DNA of 64,000 nt from Janthinobacterium sp. BJB426 (GTDB lineage: Bacteria > Pseudomonadota > Gammaproteobacteria > Burkholderiales > Burkholderiaceae_D). This document shows, in pieces, positions 57,589-64,000 of this stretch; the first letter of the stretch is position 1; each line of letters starts with the position of its first letter. The DNA is taken from positions 1 through 64,000 of the forward strand of contig NZ_PDZL01000005.1 in NCBI RefSeq assembly GCF_002735705.1. The letters are read 5' to 3'. A model generated the notes under the pieces. It made no database searches. It was given only the letters and a program-made list of their open reading frames with translations, and had not been told where the DNA came from. The translations under genes and the position numbers were made by a program.

Positions 57589-57615
57589 TAAAGTTTCGGA
57601 AGAAGGTGCCGATAA
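57589..57615 (+). promoter_or_regulatory. FliA (sigma-28) promoter of flgM
   Basis: A perfect TAAAGTTT (57589-57596), 11-base spacer and perfect GCCGATAA (57608-57615). This gives FliA-dependent replenishment of its own anti-sigma factor, as known in enteric bacteria. Confidence 0.9.
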
Positions 57616-57664
57616 TGACACATATCCCGGAGTTTTTTGACTTCGACCAGACGAGGATCACGCT

Positions 57665-57973
57665 GTGAAAATTACCGACAACACCATTAAAAGCAATCCC
57701 GGCCTGCCGGTGGCGCCCGCGAGTACCTCCGGCGCCCGGAATGCCGAGAAAGCCCAGGCAACACCGACAACGTCGGACAATGTACGCCTGTCGCCGCAAG
57801 GACAGGCATTAGCGGCCAGTGCAACTGCCGGCAGCGGCGCCGTGTTCGACACGAAAAAAGTCGAACGCATCAAGCTGGCGATCGCCGACGGCCAGTTCCA
57901 GGTCAACTCAGAAAAAGTGGCGGACGGTCTCCTCGACACGGTCAAGGACTTGCTGCACTCACGAAATAGATAG
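57665..57973 (+). CDS. flgM: anti-sigma-28 factor FlgM
   Basis: A 102-residue, largely disordered protein that holds FliA inactive until the hook is finished and FlgM is exported. MKITDNTIKSNPGLPV at the N-terminus, NVRLSPQG, then the FliA-binding C-terminal helices FDTKKVERIKLAIADGQFQV and KVADGLLDTVKDLL. It starts with GTG 57665, with GAGG eight bases upstream, and has its own FliA promoter. Confidence 0.95.
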   Translation: MKITDNTIKSNPGLPVAPASTSGARNAEKAQATPTTSDNVRLSPQGQALAASATAGSGAVFDTKKVERIKLAIADGQFQVNSEKVADGLLDTVKDLLHSRNR

Positions 57974-57981
57974 GTTCCCTC

Positions 57982-58449
57982 ATGCAATCAGTGACTCCGT
58001 TTTCCAGCCTGCGCGACGAGCAACAGCTCATGACCACATTGCTGGCATTGATGAAAGAAGAACAGCGGCATCTGGTTGCGGCTGACATCGATGCAATCAC
58101 GGAGCTCACCGTACGCAAGACGGCACTCGTAGGACAATTGAGCCAGCTGGCGGCGCAACGCCATCAGGCGCTGGCGGCAGCCGGCTTCATGGCCGCCGAA
58201 GCGGGCATGGAAGACTGGCTGGTCGGCGCCAATGAAGCCGAAGCGGCGCCCCTGTGGAAAGCCCTGCTCGAGACGACGCGCGAAGCCAAGGAACAGAACC
58301 GCCTGAACAGCCTGCTCGTCAACAAGCACATGGTACATACGCAAGGCGCCCTGAACGCCATGCGCCCCCCGGCCCAAAGCGGCAATTTCTACGGCCCCAG
58401 TGGCCAGCCAACGACCAACACGGCCAGCCGGCGCGTCGTCATCGGCTAG
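57982..58449 (+). CDS. flgN: flagellar export chaperone FlgN
   Basis: A 155-residue helical chaperone for FlgK and FlgL. LRDEQQLMTTLLALMKEEQR, ITELTVRKTALVGQLSQLAA and EAKEQNRLNSLLVNKHM are typical of FlgN. Eight bases after flgM, co-transcribed from the FliA promoter. Confidence 0.93.
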   Translation: MQSVTPFSSLRDEQQLMTTLLALMKEEQRHLVAADIDAITELTVRKTALVGQLSQLAAQRHQALAAAGFMAAEAGMEDWLVGANEAEAAPLWKALLETTREAKEQNRLNSLLVNKHMVHTQGALNAMRPPAQSGNFYGPSGQPTTNTASRRVVIG

Positions 58450-58467
58450 TTTCCCTTATTGACCAGT

Positions 58468-59313
58468 TCAACCGTGCGCGGGACGCCCCGCGTGCTGGCG
58501 ATATTTCGCCACGATGGCTTGCGCCCTGGCGCTGGCGGCCGCTTGCTGCTCCGGCGTCAGTTCGGCCTGCAGCCAGTGCCAGTACTCGTCCTGATACGGA
58601 TTCGTGACGCCGGGCGCCAGGATATCGTCGTAGACCTGGCGCAGGGCCAGCAGGTAGCCATACGCTTGCGGCGCATCCTTCTGCACCACCTCGCCATCGC
58701 GCAGGTAGGCCATCATCAGGGTAGCCACGCTGCTCAGCTCCGCCGCGTCCGCCTGCGCCGTCAGCTGGGCGATGGCTTGCCGCTTCCACGCCTGCACCAG
58801 CGGATCGTCGGGACGGTTGCGCAGCGCGCTGCGGTCGCCGAACGGCCCTTCCGACAGGAACAGGGTGGCCGCACCGGGCACGCCGCCTTGCGCGGCGGTG
58901 GCCAGGTAGCCGAGGCGATCCTCGCGCTGGCGCTGCGTCAGGCCCCCGCACAGCTGCTGCTGGGCGGATTTTTCTTCCGCCGTCATCTCGCGCCCCAGCT
59001 CGAATTCCATGCCCGGCAAGCGGCTTTCGCGCTGGAAGACGATGCAGTCGTCGATCAGGTTGAAGGCCGCATACGCGTCTTCCGCCCTGCCGCTGGCGCC
59101 CAGGCGTTCGAGCCGTTGCGCCAGGGAAACGACAACGGGCATTTCAGCCGCAGGGACGGAAGCATCGATACTCAAATACGATTCCAGGCTGCGCCCCGGC
59201 GCAGCGCTGGCCACAGATTCCGGCGCGCCGCCGTCGGGTGCTGGCCAGTACACGAGCGCCAGCACTGCCGCGATGGCGGCGGCGATGGCGATGCTGGTGA
59301 ATTTGACGTTCAT
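58468..59313 (-). CDS. hypothetical protein with an N-terminal membrane anchor
   Basis: A 281-residue protein. A single N-terminal hydrophobic segment (6-23) would anchor or export it. The remainder is helical; GYLATAAQGGVPGAATLFLS and SSVATLMMAYLRDGEVVQKD, then APQAYGYLLALRQ, resemble Sel1-like repeats, and two Cys occur (DDCIVF, QLCGGL). No family assigned. The frame extends to 59451; MNVKFTSIAI at 59313 is the likely start. It lies between two motility units, but nothing shows it acts in motility. Confidence 0.75.
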   Translation of the reverse strand: MNVKFTSIAIAAAIAAVLALVYWPAPDGGAPESVASAAPGRSLESYLSIDASVPAAEMPVVVSLAQRLERLGASGRAEDAYAAFNLIDDCIVFQRESRLPGMEFELGREMTAEEKSAQQQLCGGLTQRQREDRLGYLATAAQGGVPGAATLFLSEGPFGDRSALRNRPDDPLVQAWKRQAIAQLTAQADAAELSSVATLMMAYLRDGEVVQKDAPQAYGYLLALRQVYDDILAPGVTNPYQDEYWHWLQAELTPEQQAAASARAQAIVAKYRQHAGRPAHG

Positions 59314-59386
59314 GGTGAGGATGCGCGTGGATGGGAAGCGCACGTTACCACAGGCGCGCGGCAGTGGGCCGCACGCCTGTGCACTC

Positions 59387-59749
59387 TCAGCCGCCGGCCT
59401 TTTTCGCCTGGTGGCCCAGTTTGGCCAGCGCGGCCAGGATGGTGTCCACATGGTCGCCCTGCACTTCGATCACGCCATCCTTGACCGTGCCGCCCGAACC
59501 GCACTGCGTGCGCAACTGCTTACCCAGCAGGGCCAGCGCAATGGCGTCCAGCGCCAAGCCTTTTACCACGGTGACGCTCTTGCCGCCGCGGCCCTTGGTC
59601 TGGCGCGACACGCGCACCACGCCGTCTCCGGAGGGCGCCGCCTTGGCTTGCGCCTTGCACGCGCATTGCGCCAGCGGCTGTCGGCAGGCGGGACACATAC
59701 GGCCCGTTTCGGTGGAATAGACGAGACCGTCCAGGGAGCTGCTTTTCAT
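59387..59749 (-). CDS. yciH: translation initiation factor-like SUI1/YciH protein
   Basis: A 120-residue eIF1-like protein. A Cys-rich N-terminus (MCPACRQPLAQCAC) may bind zinc. The SUI1 core is QTKGRGGKSVTVVKGLAL, GSGGTVKDGVIEVQGDHVD and ILAALAKLGHQAKKAGG. Bacterial YciH can alter start-codon choice in vitro; cellular role unclear. ATG 59749 (MKSSSLDGLVYST) preferred to 59803. Confidence 0.92.
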   Translation of the reverse strand: MKSSSLDGLVYSTETGRMCPACRQPLAQCACKAQAKAAPSGDGVVRVSRQTKGRGGKSVTVVKGLALDAIALALLGKQLRTQCGSGGTVKDGVIEVQGDHVDTILAALAKLGHQAKKAGG

Positions 59750-59799
59750 GAGGAAGAGATAAAAAGAGAGAAGGCCGCGATTGTACCAAGCGGCGGCGT

Positions 59800-60579
59800 T
59801 CAATTGGCTGGTGCCACCGGCGCCGTCGGCACTTCCGTCACCGTTTCGGGGATGCCCGACAAAATCGTCACGGCGACCCGGCGGTTACGCGCGCGCCCTT
59901 CCGCCGTTTCGTTGGGCGCCACGGGAATATTGTCGGCGTGGCCCACGGCCGTCAGGCGCGAAGCCTTGACGCCGCTGGCGATGAACAGGCGCACCACGGC
60001 GCTGGCGCGCGCGGCCGACAATTCCCAGTTCGAGGCAAAATTGGAATTGCTGATCGGCTGCACGTCCGTATGCCCTTCCACCTGCACGTCGTGCGTGTCG
60101 TCCTTGAGCAGCACGGCCACGGCGCGCAAGGCCTGGTCCGACTCAGTCGTCAGCCGCGCCGCGCCCGGGTCGAACAGCACGCTGGCATTGATTTCCACGC
60201 TCACGCCGCGGCTCGTCTGCGTGACGCGCACCTTGCCCTCCTTCACCAGCGGCGCCAGGGTCGACGTCAGGTCCTGCGCCAGGCGCGTCATGTGTTCGCG
60301 CTCGCGGCGGATGGCTTCCGTGCGGCGTTTCAGGGCGGGGTTCGGCAGCGGGATGGCCTGTGGCGCTTCCATGATGATGGGCGGCGCGCCCTTTTCCAGG
60401 CTGAAGGCCTGGCCGATGGCGTTCTGGAAGACGCGGTATTTGCCCTCGTTGACTTGCGAAATCGCATACATCACGACGAAAAAGGCGAACAGCAGGGTGA
60501 TGAAGTCGGCATACGAGATCAGCCAGCGGTCCTGGTTGTCCGGTTCCTCGTCATACTTTCTGCGCGCGCGCCGCATCAT
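59800..60579 (-). CDS. motD: flagellar stator protein MotD (MotB paralogue)
   Basis: A 259-residue stator subunit. One N-terminal membrane helix with the essential proton-binding Asp25 (SYADFITLLFAFFVVMYAIS), a plug/linker, then an OmpA-like peptidoglycan-binding domain (VQVEGHTDVQPISNSNFASN, NWELSAARASAVV, RNRRVAVTI). It pairs with MotC encoded just upstream, and MotCD acts as a second, alternative stator in pseudomonads; motA/motB are not in the window. ATG 60579 chosen. Confidence 0.94.
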   Translation of the reverse strand: MMRRARRKYDEEPDNQDRWLISYADFITLLFAFFVVMYAISQVNEGKYRVFQNAIGQAFSLEKGAPPIIMEAPQAIPLPNPALKRRTEAIRREREHMTRLAQDLTSTLAPLVKEGKVRVTQTSRGVSVEINASVLFDPGAARLTTESDQALRAVAVLLKDDTHDVQVEGHTDVQPISNSNFASNWELSAARASAVVRLFIASGVKASRLTAVGHADNIPVAPNETAEGRARNRRVAVTILSGIPETVTEVPTAPVAPAN

Positions 60580-60592
60580 GGTCAGTGCTCGC

Positions 60593-61339
60593 TCAGTGCT
60601 CGTGAAGCAGGCTGGCGACGCGCTCTTCGATGATGCGCGTATGGTCGCCCGTGGCGATGTCGTACAGCACGGCGGCCGTGATTTCGTATTGCAGCACCCG
60701 GCGCGAAACAATGGCCTTGAGTTTATTCGCCACCGGCAGGAACAGCAGGTTGGCCAGGCCCACGCCATAAATCGTCGAGACAAACGCCACGGCGATGCCG
60801 CTGCCCAGCTTGCTCGGGTCGGTGAGGTTTTCCATGACGTGGATCAAGCCCAGCACGGCGCCCAGGATGCCGATGGTGGGCGAATAGCCGGCCGCCGATT
60901 CCCACACCTTGACGGCCTGGCGCTCGGCCATTTCGTAGGCGGAAATTTCCACGTCGAGCAGCTGGCGCAGCTTGTCGGGCGCGATGCCGTCGACGATCAT
61001 GCGCAAACCCTTGGCGTTGAAGCGGTCGGCCGTGTTTTCCATCAGGCGCTCGAGCGCCAGCGGGCCGTCGCGGCGCGCCGTCAGACTCCATTGCCCGATG
61101 TCGCGCGCCAGCGCGGCGCGCGTGTCGGACGGCGGCAGGAAGACCCAGCGCAACATTTCCAGGCCACGCACAAAAGTGCGCAGCCGCGTTTGCAGCAGCA
61201 CGGCGCCGAAGGTGCCGACGATGACGATGGCAAAGGCGGCCGGCTGCAGCAGGGAGGCCATCTTGCCGCCTTCCAGTGCCTGGCCGACCAACAGGCCCGC
61301 CAGCGCCAGCGCCAGCCCGATTACGCTGGACCAGTCCAC
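60593..61339 (-). CDS. motC: flagellar stator protein MotC (MotA paralogue)
   Basis: A 248-residue stator subunit with four membrane helices, two near the N-terminus (SSVIGLALALAGLLVGQALE, FAIVIVGTFGAVLLQ) and two after residue 145 (GYSPTIGILGAVLGLIHVME, IAVAFVSTIYGVGLANLLF). GTG 61339 overlaps the fliA 3' end by 19 bases, with GAGGGAG five bases upstream. It faces FliG charged residues. Confidence 0.94.
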   Translation of the reverse strand: MDWSSVIGLALALAGLLVGQALEGGKMASLLQPAAFAIVIVGTFGAVLLQTRLRTFVRGLEMLRWVFLPPSDTRAALARDIGQWSLTARRDGPLALERLMENTADRFNAKGLRMIVDGIAPDKLRQLLDVEISAYEMAERQAVKVWESAAGYSPTIGILGAVLGLIHVMENLTDPSKLGSGIAVAFVSTIYGVGLANLLFLPVANKLKAIVSRRVLQYEITAAVLYDIATGDHTRIIEERVASLLHEH

Positions 61340-62052
61340 GCCAGCTCCCTCAAGGTTGCGCGCAGGCGCGCGACGGCCTGGGTATGCAGCTGCGAGACGC
61401 GCGATTCCGACACGCCCATCACCGCGCCGATCTCCTTCAGGTTCAGCTCTTCTTCGTAGTACAGGCCCATGAGTATTTTCTCGCGTGGCGGCAGCGCGTC
61501 GATGGCATCGATCACGGATTGCCGGAAATCGGTATCGAGCAGGGAACGCAAGGGGTCGCTGTCCTCGTCCACGCAATGGCGGTCGAGGAAGCTGTCATTG
61601 CCGTCCGGGTCATGAAAGTCTTCGTAGTACACAAGCTGGTGGCCGCCGCCGTCGCCCAGCATTTCCTGGTAGTCGGCCAGCGACATTTTCAGCAGTTTCG
61701 CCACTTCCGACTCCGTCGGCGGGTGGCCGAGGCGCTGCTGCAAGGTGCTCATCGCCTCTTCGATCTTGCGCATGTTCTGGCGCATGCTGCGCGGCAGCCA
61801 GTCGCTGGTGCGCAATTCGTCGAGCATGGCACCGCGGATGCGCAGCACGGCATACGTCTCGAACTGCGCGCCATGCGTCTCTTCATAGCGGCTGATGGCA
61901 TCGAGCAGGCCGATCATGCCGGCCTGGATCAGGTCATCGACCTCGACCGAAGGCGGCAATTTCGCCTTCATATGGTGCGCCAGACGCTTCACCAGCGGAA
62001 TGTGCTCCGTCAGCAAATAGTCCTTGTTCGATTTCCCTTTGACCGTGTACAT
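61321..62052 (-). CDS. fliA: RNA polymerase sigma factor FliA (sigma-28)
   Basis: A 243-residue flagellar sigma factor that recognises TAAAGTTT-N11-GCCGATAA. Region 2 (LPPSVEVDDLIQAGMIGLLD, RYEETHGAQFETYAVLRIRG), region 3 (RLGHPPTESEVAKLLKMS), and region 4 (LPPREKILMGLYYEEELNLK, EIGAVMGVSESRVSQLHTQA). Sits in one unit with flhF, flhG and motCD. Held by FlgM (57.7 kb); targets here include flgM and fliD. Confidence 0.98.
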   Translation of the reverse strand: MYTVKGKSNKDYLLTEHIPLVKRLAHHMKAKLPPSVEVDDLIQAGMIGLLDAISRYEETHGAQFETYAVLRIRGAMLDELRTSDWLPRSMRQNMRKIEEAMSTLQQRLGHPPTESEVAKLLKMSLADYQEMLGDGGGHQLVYYEDFHDPDGNDSFLDRHCVDEDSDPLRSLLDTDFRQSVIDAIDALPPREKILMGLYYEEELNLKEIGAVMGVSESRVSQLHTQAVARLRATLRELAWTGPA

Positions 62053-62097
62053 AGGCTGCTTATTGTTTTCTCATCTTATCTGGTGCTACGGTTGGCT

Positions 62098-62961
62098 TCA
62101 GGCGCTGAACTGGTGTGGGCTCCCCGTCTGGTACAAGGTGCCGCCAAGTACCGGCGCCGCCGAACGGGCCAGCCGCTCGGCCAGTCCGCGAAACGCCACC
62201 GACGCGCCCGCCAGCGGAAACGCATCGACCACGCTGCGGCCCAGGCGCGCCGCGCGGTGCAGATACTCATCGGCAGGCACCGAACCCATCGAGGTCAGCT
62301 TCACGGCCAGATAGCGGCTCGCCGCCTGCGCCATATTATCGTATACCACTTTTGCTTCGGATTCGGAAGCGCCGGTGACGAGAATGCCGAAGGGACGGCG
62401 TCCCAGTTCCTGGCTCAGGCGCTTGATCAGGCAGTACGCCGCCTTGATCGAGGTGGCGCTGGTGGACACTTGCACGACGATATCGGACGAAGCCATCAGC
62501 GGCACGGGGAAACAGGCGCCCTCGTCAGCCACGACGCCGTCGACCAGCACGATGCCGCTCTGGCGCGCCAGCACGTCGAAAGTCTTGCCCAGGCGGCGCA
62601 GTTCGTCCTCGCCCGCATAGTCCATGCTGTCCATCAAATGGTTGCGCGCGCCAAGGCTGGCCACGCCGAAGCCTTGCGGCACCTGGTGGATGACCTGGTT
62701 CAAGCCGCACTGCTGGCGCGCCACGTCGCGCAGGCTGGCGCCGTGCGCCAGGCCCAGGCGCGCAGCCACGCCATCGCTGCCGCCGCTGGCGTCGAGCAGC
62801 AGCACGTCATTGCCGCCGTAGACGAGCGAAGCGCCCAGGTTGACCAGCATGGCGCCCTTGTCGTCCTGCGGCGTGGCCGAGAGGAACGTCATGACGCGCG
62901 GCTGCGGGCCGGCCAGCATGCGGCGCAAGCCTTCGGCCTGGTCGAAATCGAAATTAGCCAA
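62098..62961 (-). CDS. flhG: FlhG/FleN-like MinD-family protein with degenerate P-loop
   Basis: A 287-residue MinD/ParA-fold protein. The N-terminal DQAEGLRRM motif (7-15) is the FlhF-activating helix. The usual KGGVGKT loop is replaced by SATPQDDKGAMLVN (28-41), keeping only one lysine. I chose TTG 62961 because GGGG precedes it and it overlaps the flhF stop (TTGGCTAA); ATG 62982 would add seven residues but lacks a ribosome site. FlhG limits flagellar number with FlhF. ATP binding is doubtful here. Confidence 0.88.
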   Translation of the reverse strand: MANFDFDQAEGLRRMLAGPQPRVMTFLSATPQDDKGAMLVNLGASLVYGGNDVLLLDASGGSDGVAARLGLAHGASLRDVARQQCGLNQVIHQVPQGFGVASLGARNHLMDSMDYAGEDELRRLGKTFDVLARQSGIVLVDGVVADEGACFPVPLMASSDIVVQVSTSATSIKAAYCLIKRLSQELGRRPFGILVTGASESEAKVVYDNMAQAASRYLAVKLTSMGSVPADEYLHRAARLGRSVVDAFPLAGASVAFRGLAERLARSAAPVLGGTLYQTGSPHQFSA

Positions 62962-64000
62962 GGTGCACCCCGCGCGCTTCATTGTTGCGGGCGGCCGCCT
63001 GCGCCATCAGCAGCGGCAGTTCGGCATCGGAAAACTGCGTGGCCGCCGAATCGCGCTTGAGCTTGAAGGCGCGGTCGATCAGGTAGCCGCGGTCGGCAAG
63101 GTACAGGTCTTCCGGCACGCGCTGGCCGTTCGACACATAAAACAGGTTCAGCTTCTGGCGGATCACCACGTCGAGCACGTTGCCGATCGAGGCCGCTTCA
63201 TCGAGCTTGGTCATGATGCAGCCGGCCAGGCCGCTGCCCTGGTAGGCGCGCACCACTTCGTTCAACGTTTCCTGCGTCGCCGTGGAATTGAGGCACAACA
63301 AACGTTTCACGTCGGCGCCGGCGCCCGACAGCATGGCCACCTGTTCCGTCACCATCTGGTCGCGCTGGCTCACGCCCACCGTATCGATCAGCACCGTGTG
63401 CTTGTTCTTCAATTCCTTCAGGGCGATGCGCAAGTCCGCCTCGTCCTTCACCGAATGCACCATCACGCCGAGGATCTTGCCGTAGATGCGCAGCTGTTCG
63501 TGCGCGCCGATACGATAGGCATCCGTGGTGATCAGGGCCAGCTTTTCCGGGCCGTGGCGCATCACGCAGCGGGCCGCCAGCTTGGCCGTGCTGGTGGTCT
63601 TGCCGACACCGGTCGGGCCGACCAGCGCAAACACGCCGCCCTGCTCCAGCATGGCGTCTTCATTGGCCACAGTATTCAGGTTGCGGCTCAGGACGGTCTT
63701 GATCCAGCGCATGCTTTGCGCGCCATCGAGGCCGGCCGGCAACTTGTCGATCAGGTAGCGCGCCAGGCTGGCCGAAAAACCGGCGGCCAGCATTTCGCGC
63801 AGCACGACGGCTTTTTGCGGCTCGCGCTGCTGCGTCGAACCCCACGAGATTTCCGCCAGCTGAGTTTCCATCATGCCGCGCATGGCGCGGATTTCATTCA
63901 TCATGCCGCTCATCTCGGCGGCGGCGTTCTCTTTGACGTGCGCCAGCGCGCTGGCCATCATCTGCTGCATGCGGGCCATGTCCACTGGCTCGGAGGCAGC
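62954..64000 (-). CDS. flhF: flagellar biosynthesis GTPase FlhF (partial, N-terminus off the right edge)
   Basis: At least 348 residues of an SRP-like GTPase that sets where flagella form. Order: part of the N-domain, then the G domain with P-loop GPTGVGKTT, DAYRIGAHEQLRIYGKILGV, VLIDTVGVSQRDQMV (the DTxG motif, here with V) and TKLDEAASIGNVLDV. The frame stays open to base 64000, and full-length FlhF has an additional N-terminal domain, so the gene starts outside. Confidence 0.96.
   Translation of the reverse strand, partial: AASEPVDMARMQQMMASALAHVKENAAAEMSGMMNEIRAMRGMMETQLAEISWGSTQQREPQKAVVLREMLAAGFSASLARYLIDKLPAGLDGAQSMRWIKTVLSRNLNTVANEDAMLEQGGVFALVGPTGVGKTTSTAKLAARCVMRHGPEKLALITTDAYRIGAHEQLRIYGKILGVMVHSVKDEADLRIALKELKNKHTVLIDTVGVSQRDQMVTEQVAMLSGAGADVKRLLCLNSTATQETLNEVVRAYQGSGLAGCIMTKLDEAASIGNVLDVVIRQKLNLFYVSNGQRVPEDLYLADRGYLIDRAFKLKRDSAATQFSDAELPLLMAQAAARNNEARGVHLG

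Noticed and set aside
59009-61459. 816-codon plus-strand frame opposite motD and motC
   Set aside because: Antisense shadow; the minus-strand genes have proton-channel and OmpA motifs.
61276-63060. 594-codon plus-strand frame opposite fliA and flhG
   Set aside because: Antisense shadow with no domain; fliA is complete on the other strand.
1-64000. CRISPR arrays, tRNA or rRNA genes, insertion sequences, prophage
   Set aside because: No regularly spaced repeats, cloverleaf-type segments, transposase or integrase genes, or phage structural genes were seen by eye.

Overview
The window is GC-rich, densely coded DNA from a motile Gram-negative bacterium. The gene set and protein details point to a betaproteobacterium of the Oxalobacteraceae (Janthinobacterium, Duganella or a close relative): a lateral-type VgrG, a bifunctional SpoT in a gmk-rpoZ-spoT block, a MotC/MotD stator operon with FliA, and YcgR plus FliT beside FliDS. 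This assignment is inference from gene content; no marker such as 16S rRNA is present.

Left part, 1-22 kb: housekeeping and mixed genes. A VgrG spike gene of a type VI secretion system runs off the left edge (minus strand). It is followed by transaldolase, a small secreted lipoprotein, a patatin-like phospholipase, a chemoreceptor, a TPR lipoprotein, the minus-strand hemW-rdgB-rph block, a YicC-family gene, a DoxX-like membrane protein, gmk-rpoZ-spoT, greB, and a membrane protein followed by a NarL-type histidine kinase and response regulator. A GGDEF diguanylate cyclase lies just before the flagellin gene.

Middle, 22-42 kb: flagellar region 1. It starts with filament genes fliC-flaG-fliD-fliS-fliT. 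Next come a FliK-like gene, an orphan FlhB C-terminal-domain gene and the c-di-GMP brake ycgR. fliE is on the opposite strand, and fliFGHIJK then fliLMNOPQR follow on the plus strand. Terminators and FliA-type (sigma-28) promoters divide this into transcription units.

42-45.7 kb: an insert of non-motility genes, namely the divergent argO/argP exporter-regulator pair and a marR-MFS efflux unit with a strong palindromic operator.

Right part, 45.7-64 kb: flagellar region 2. flgBCDEFGHIJKL is on the minus strand and ends in a terminator. flgA, flgM and flgN diverge from it; flgM has a textbook FliA promoter. After a hypothetical gene and an eIF1-like yciH comes the minus-strand unit flhF-flhG-fliA-motC-motD, with flhF cut by the right edge. 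Together these genes encode almost the whole basal body, hook, filament, export apparatus core (flhA and flhB are not in the window), stator and regulatory checkpoint (FliA/FlgM). YcgR and the GGDEF protein connect it to c-di-GMP.

I found no CRISPR array, tRNA, rRNA, insertion sequence or prophage. The most unusual points are a FlhG with an eroded P-loop, the FliK-like/FlhB-C pair, an alanine-rich insertion in the hook protein, a very long FliD cap, and a 108-bp imperfect palindrome between ycgR and fliE.
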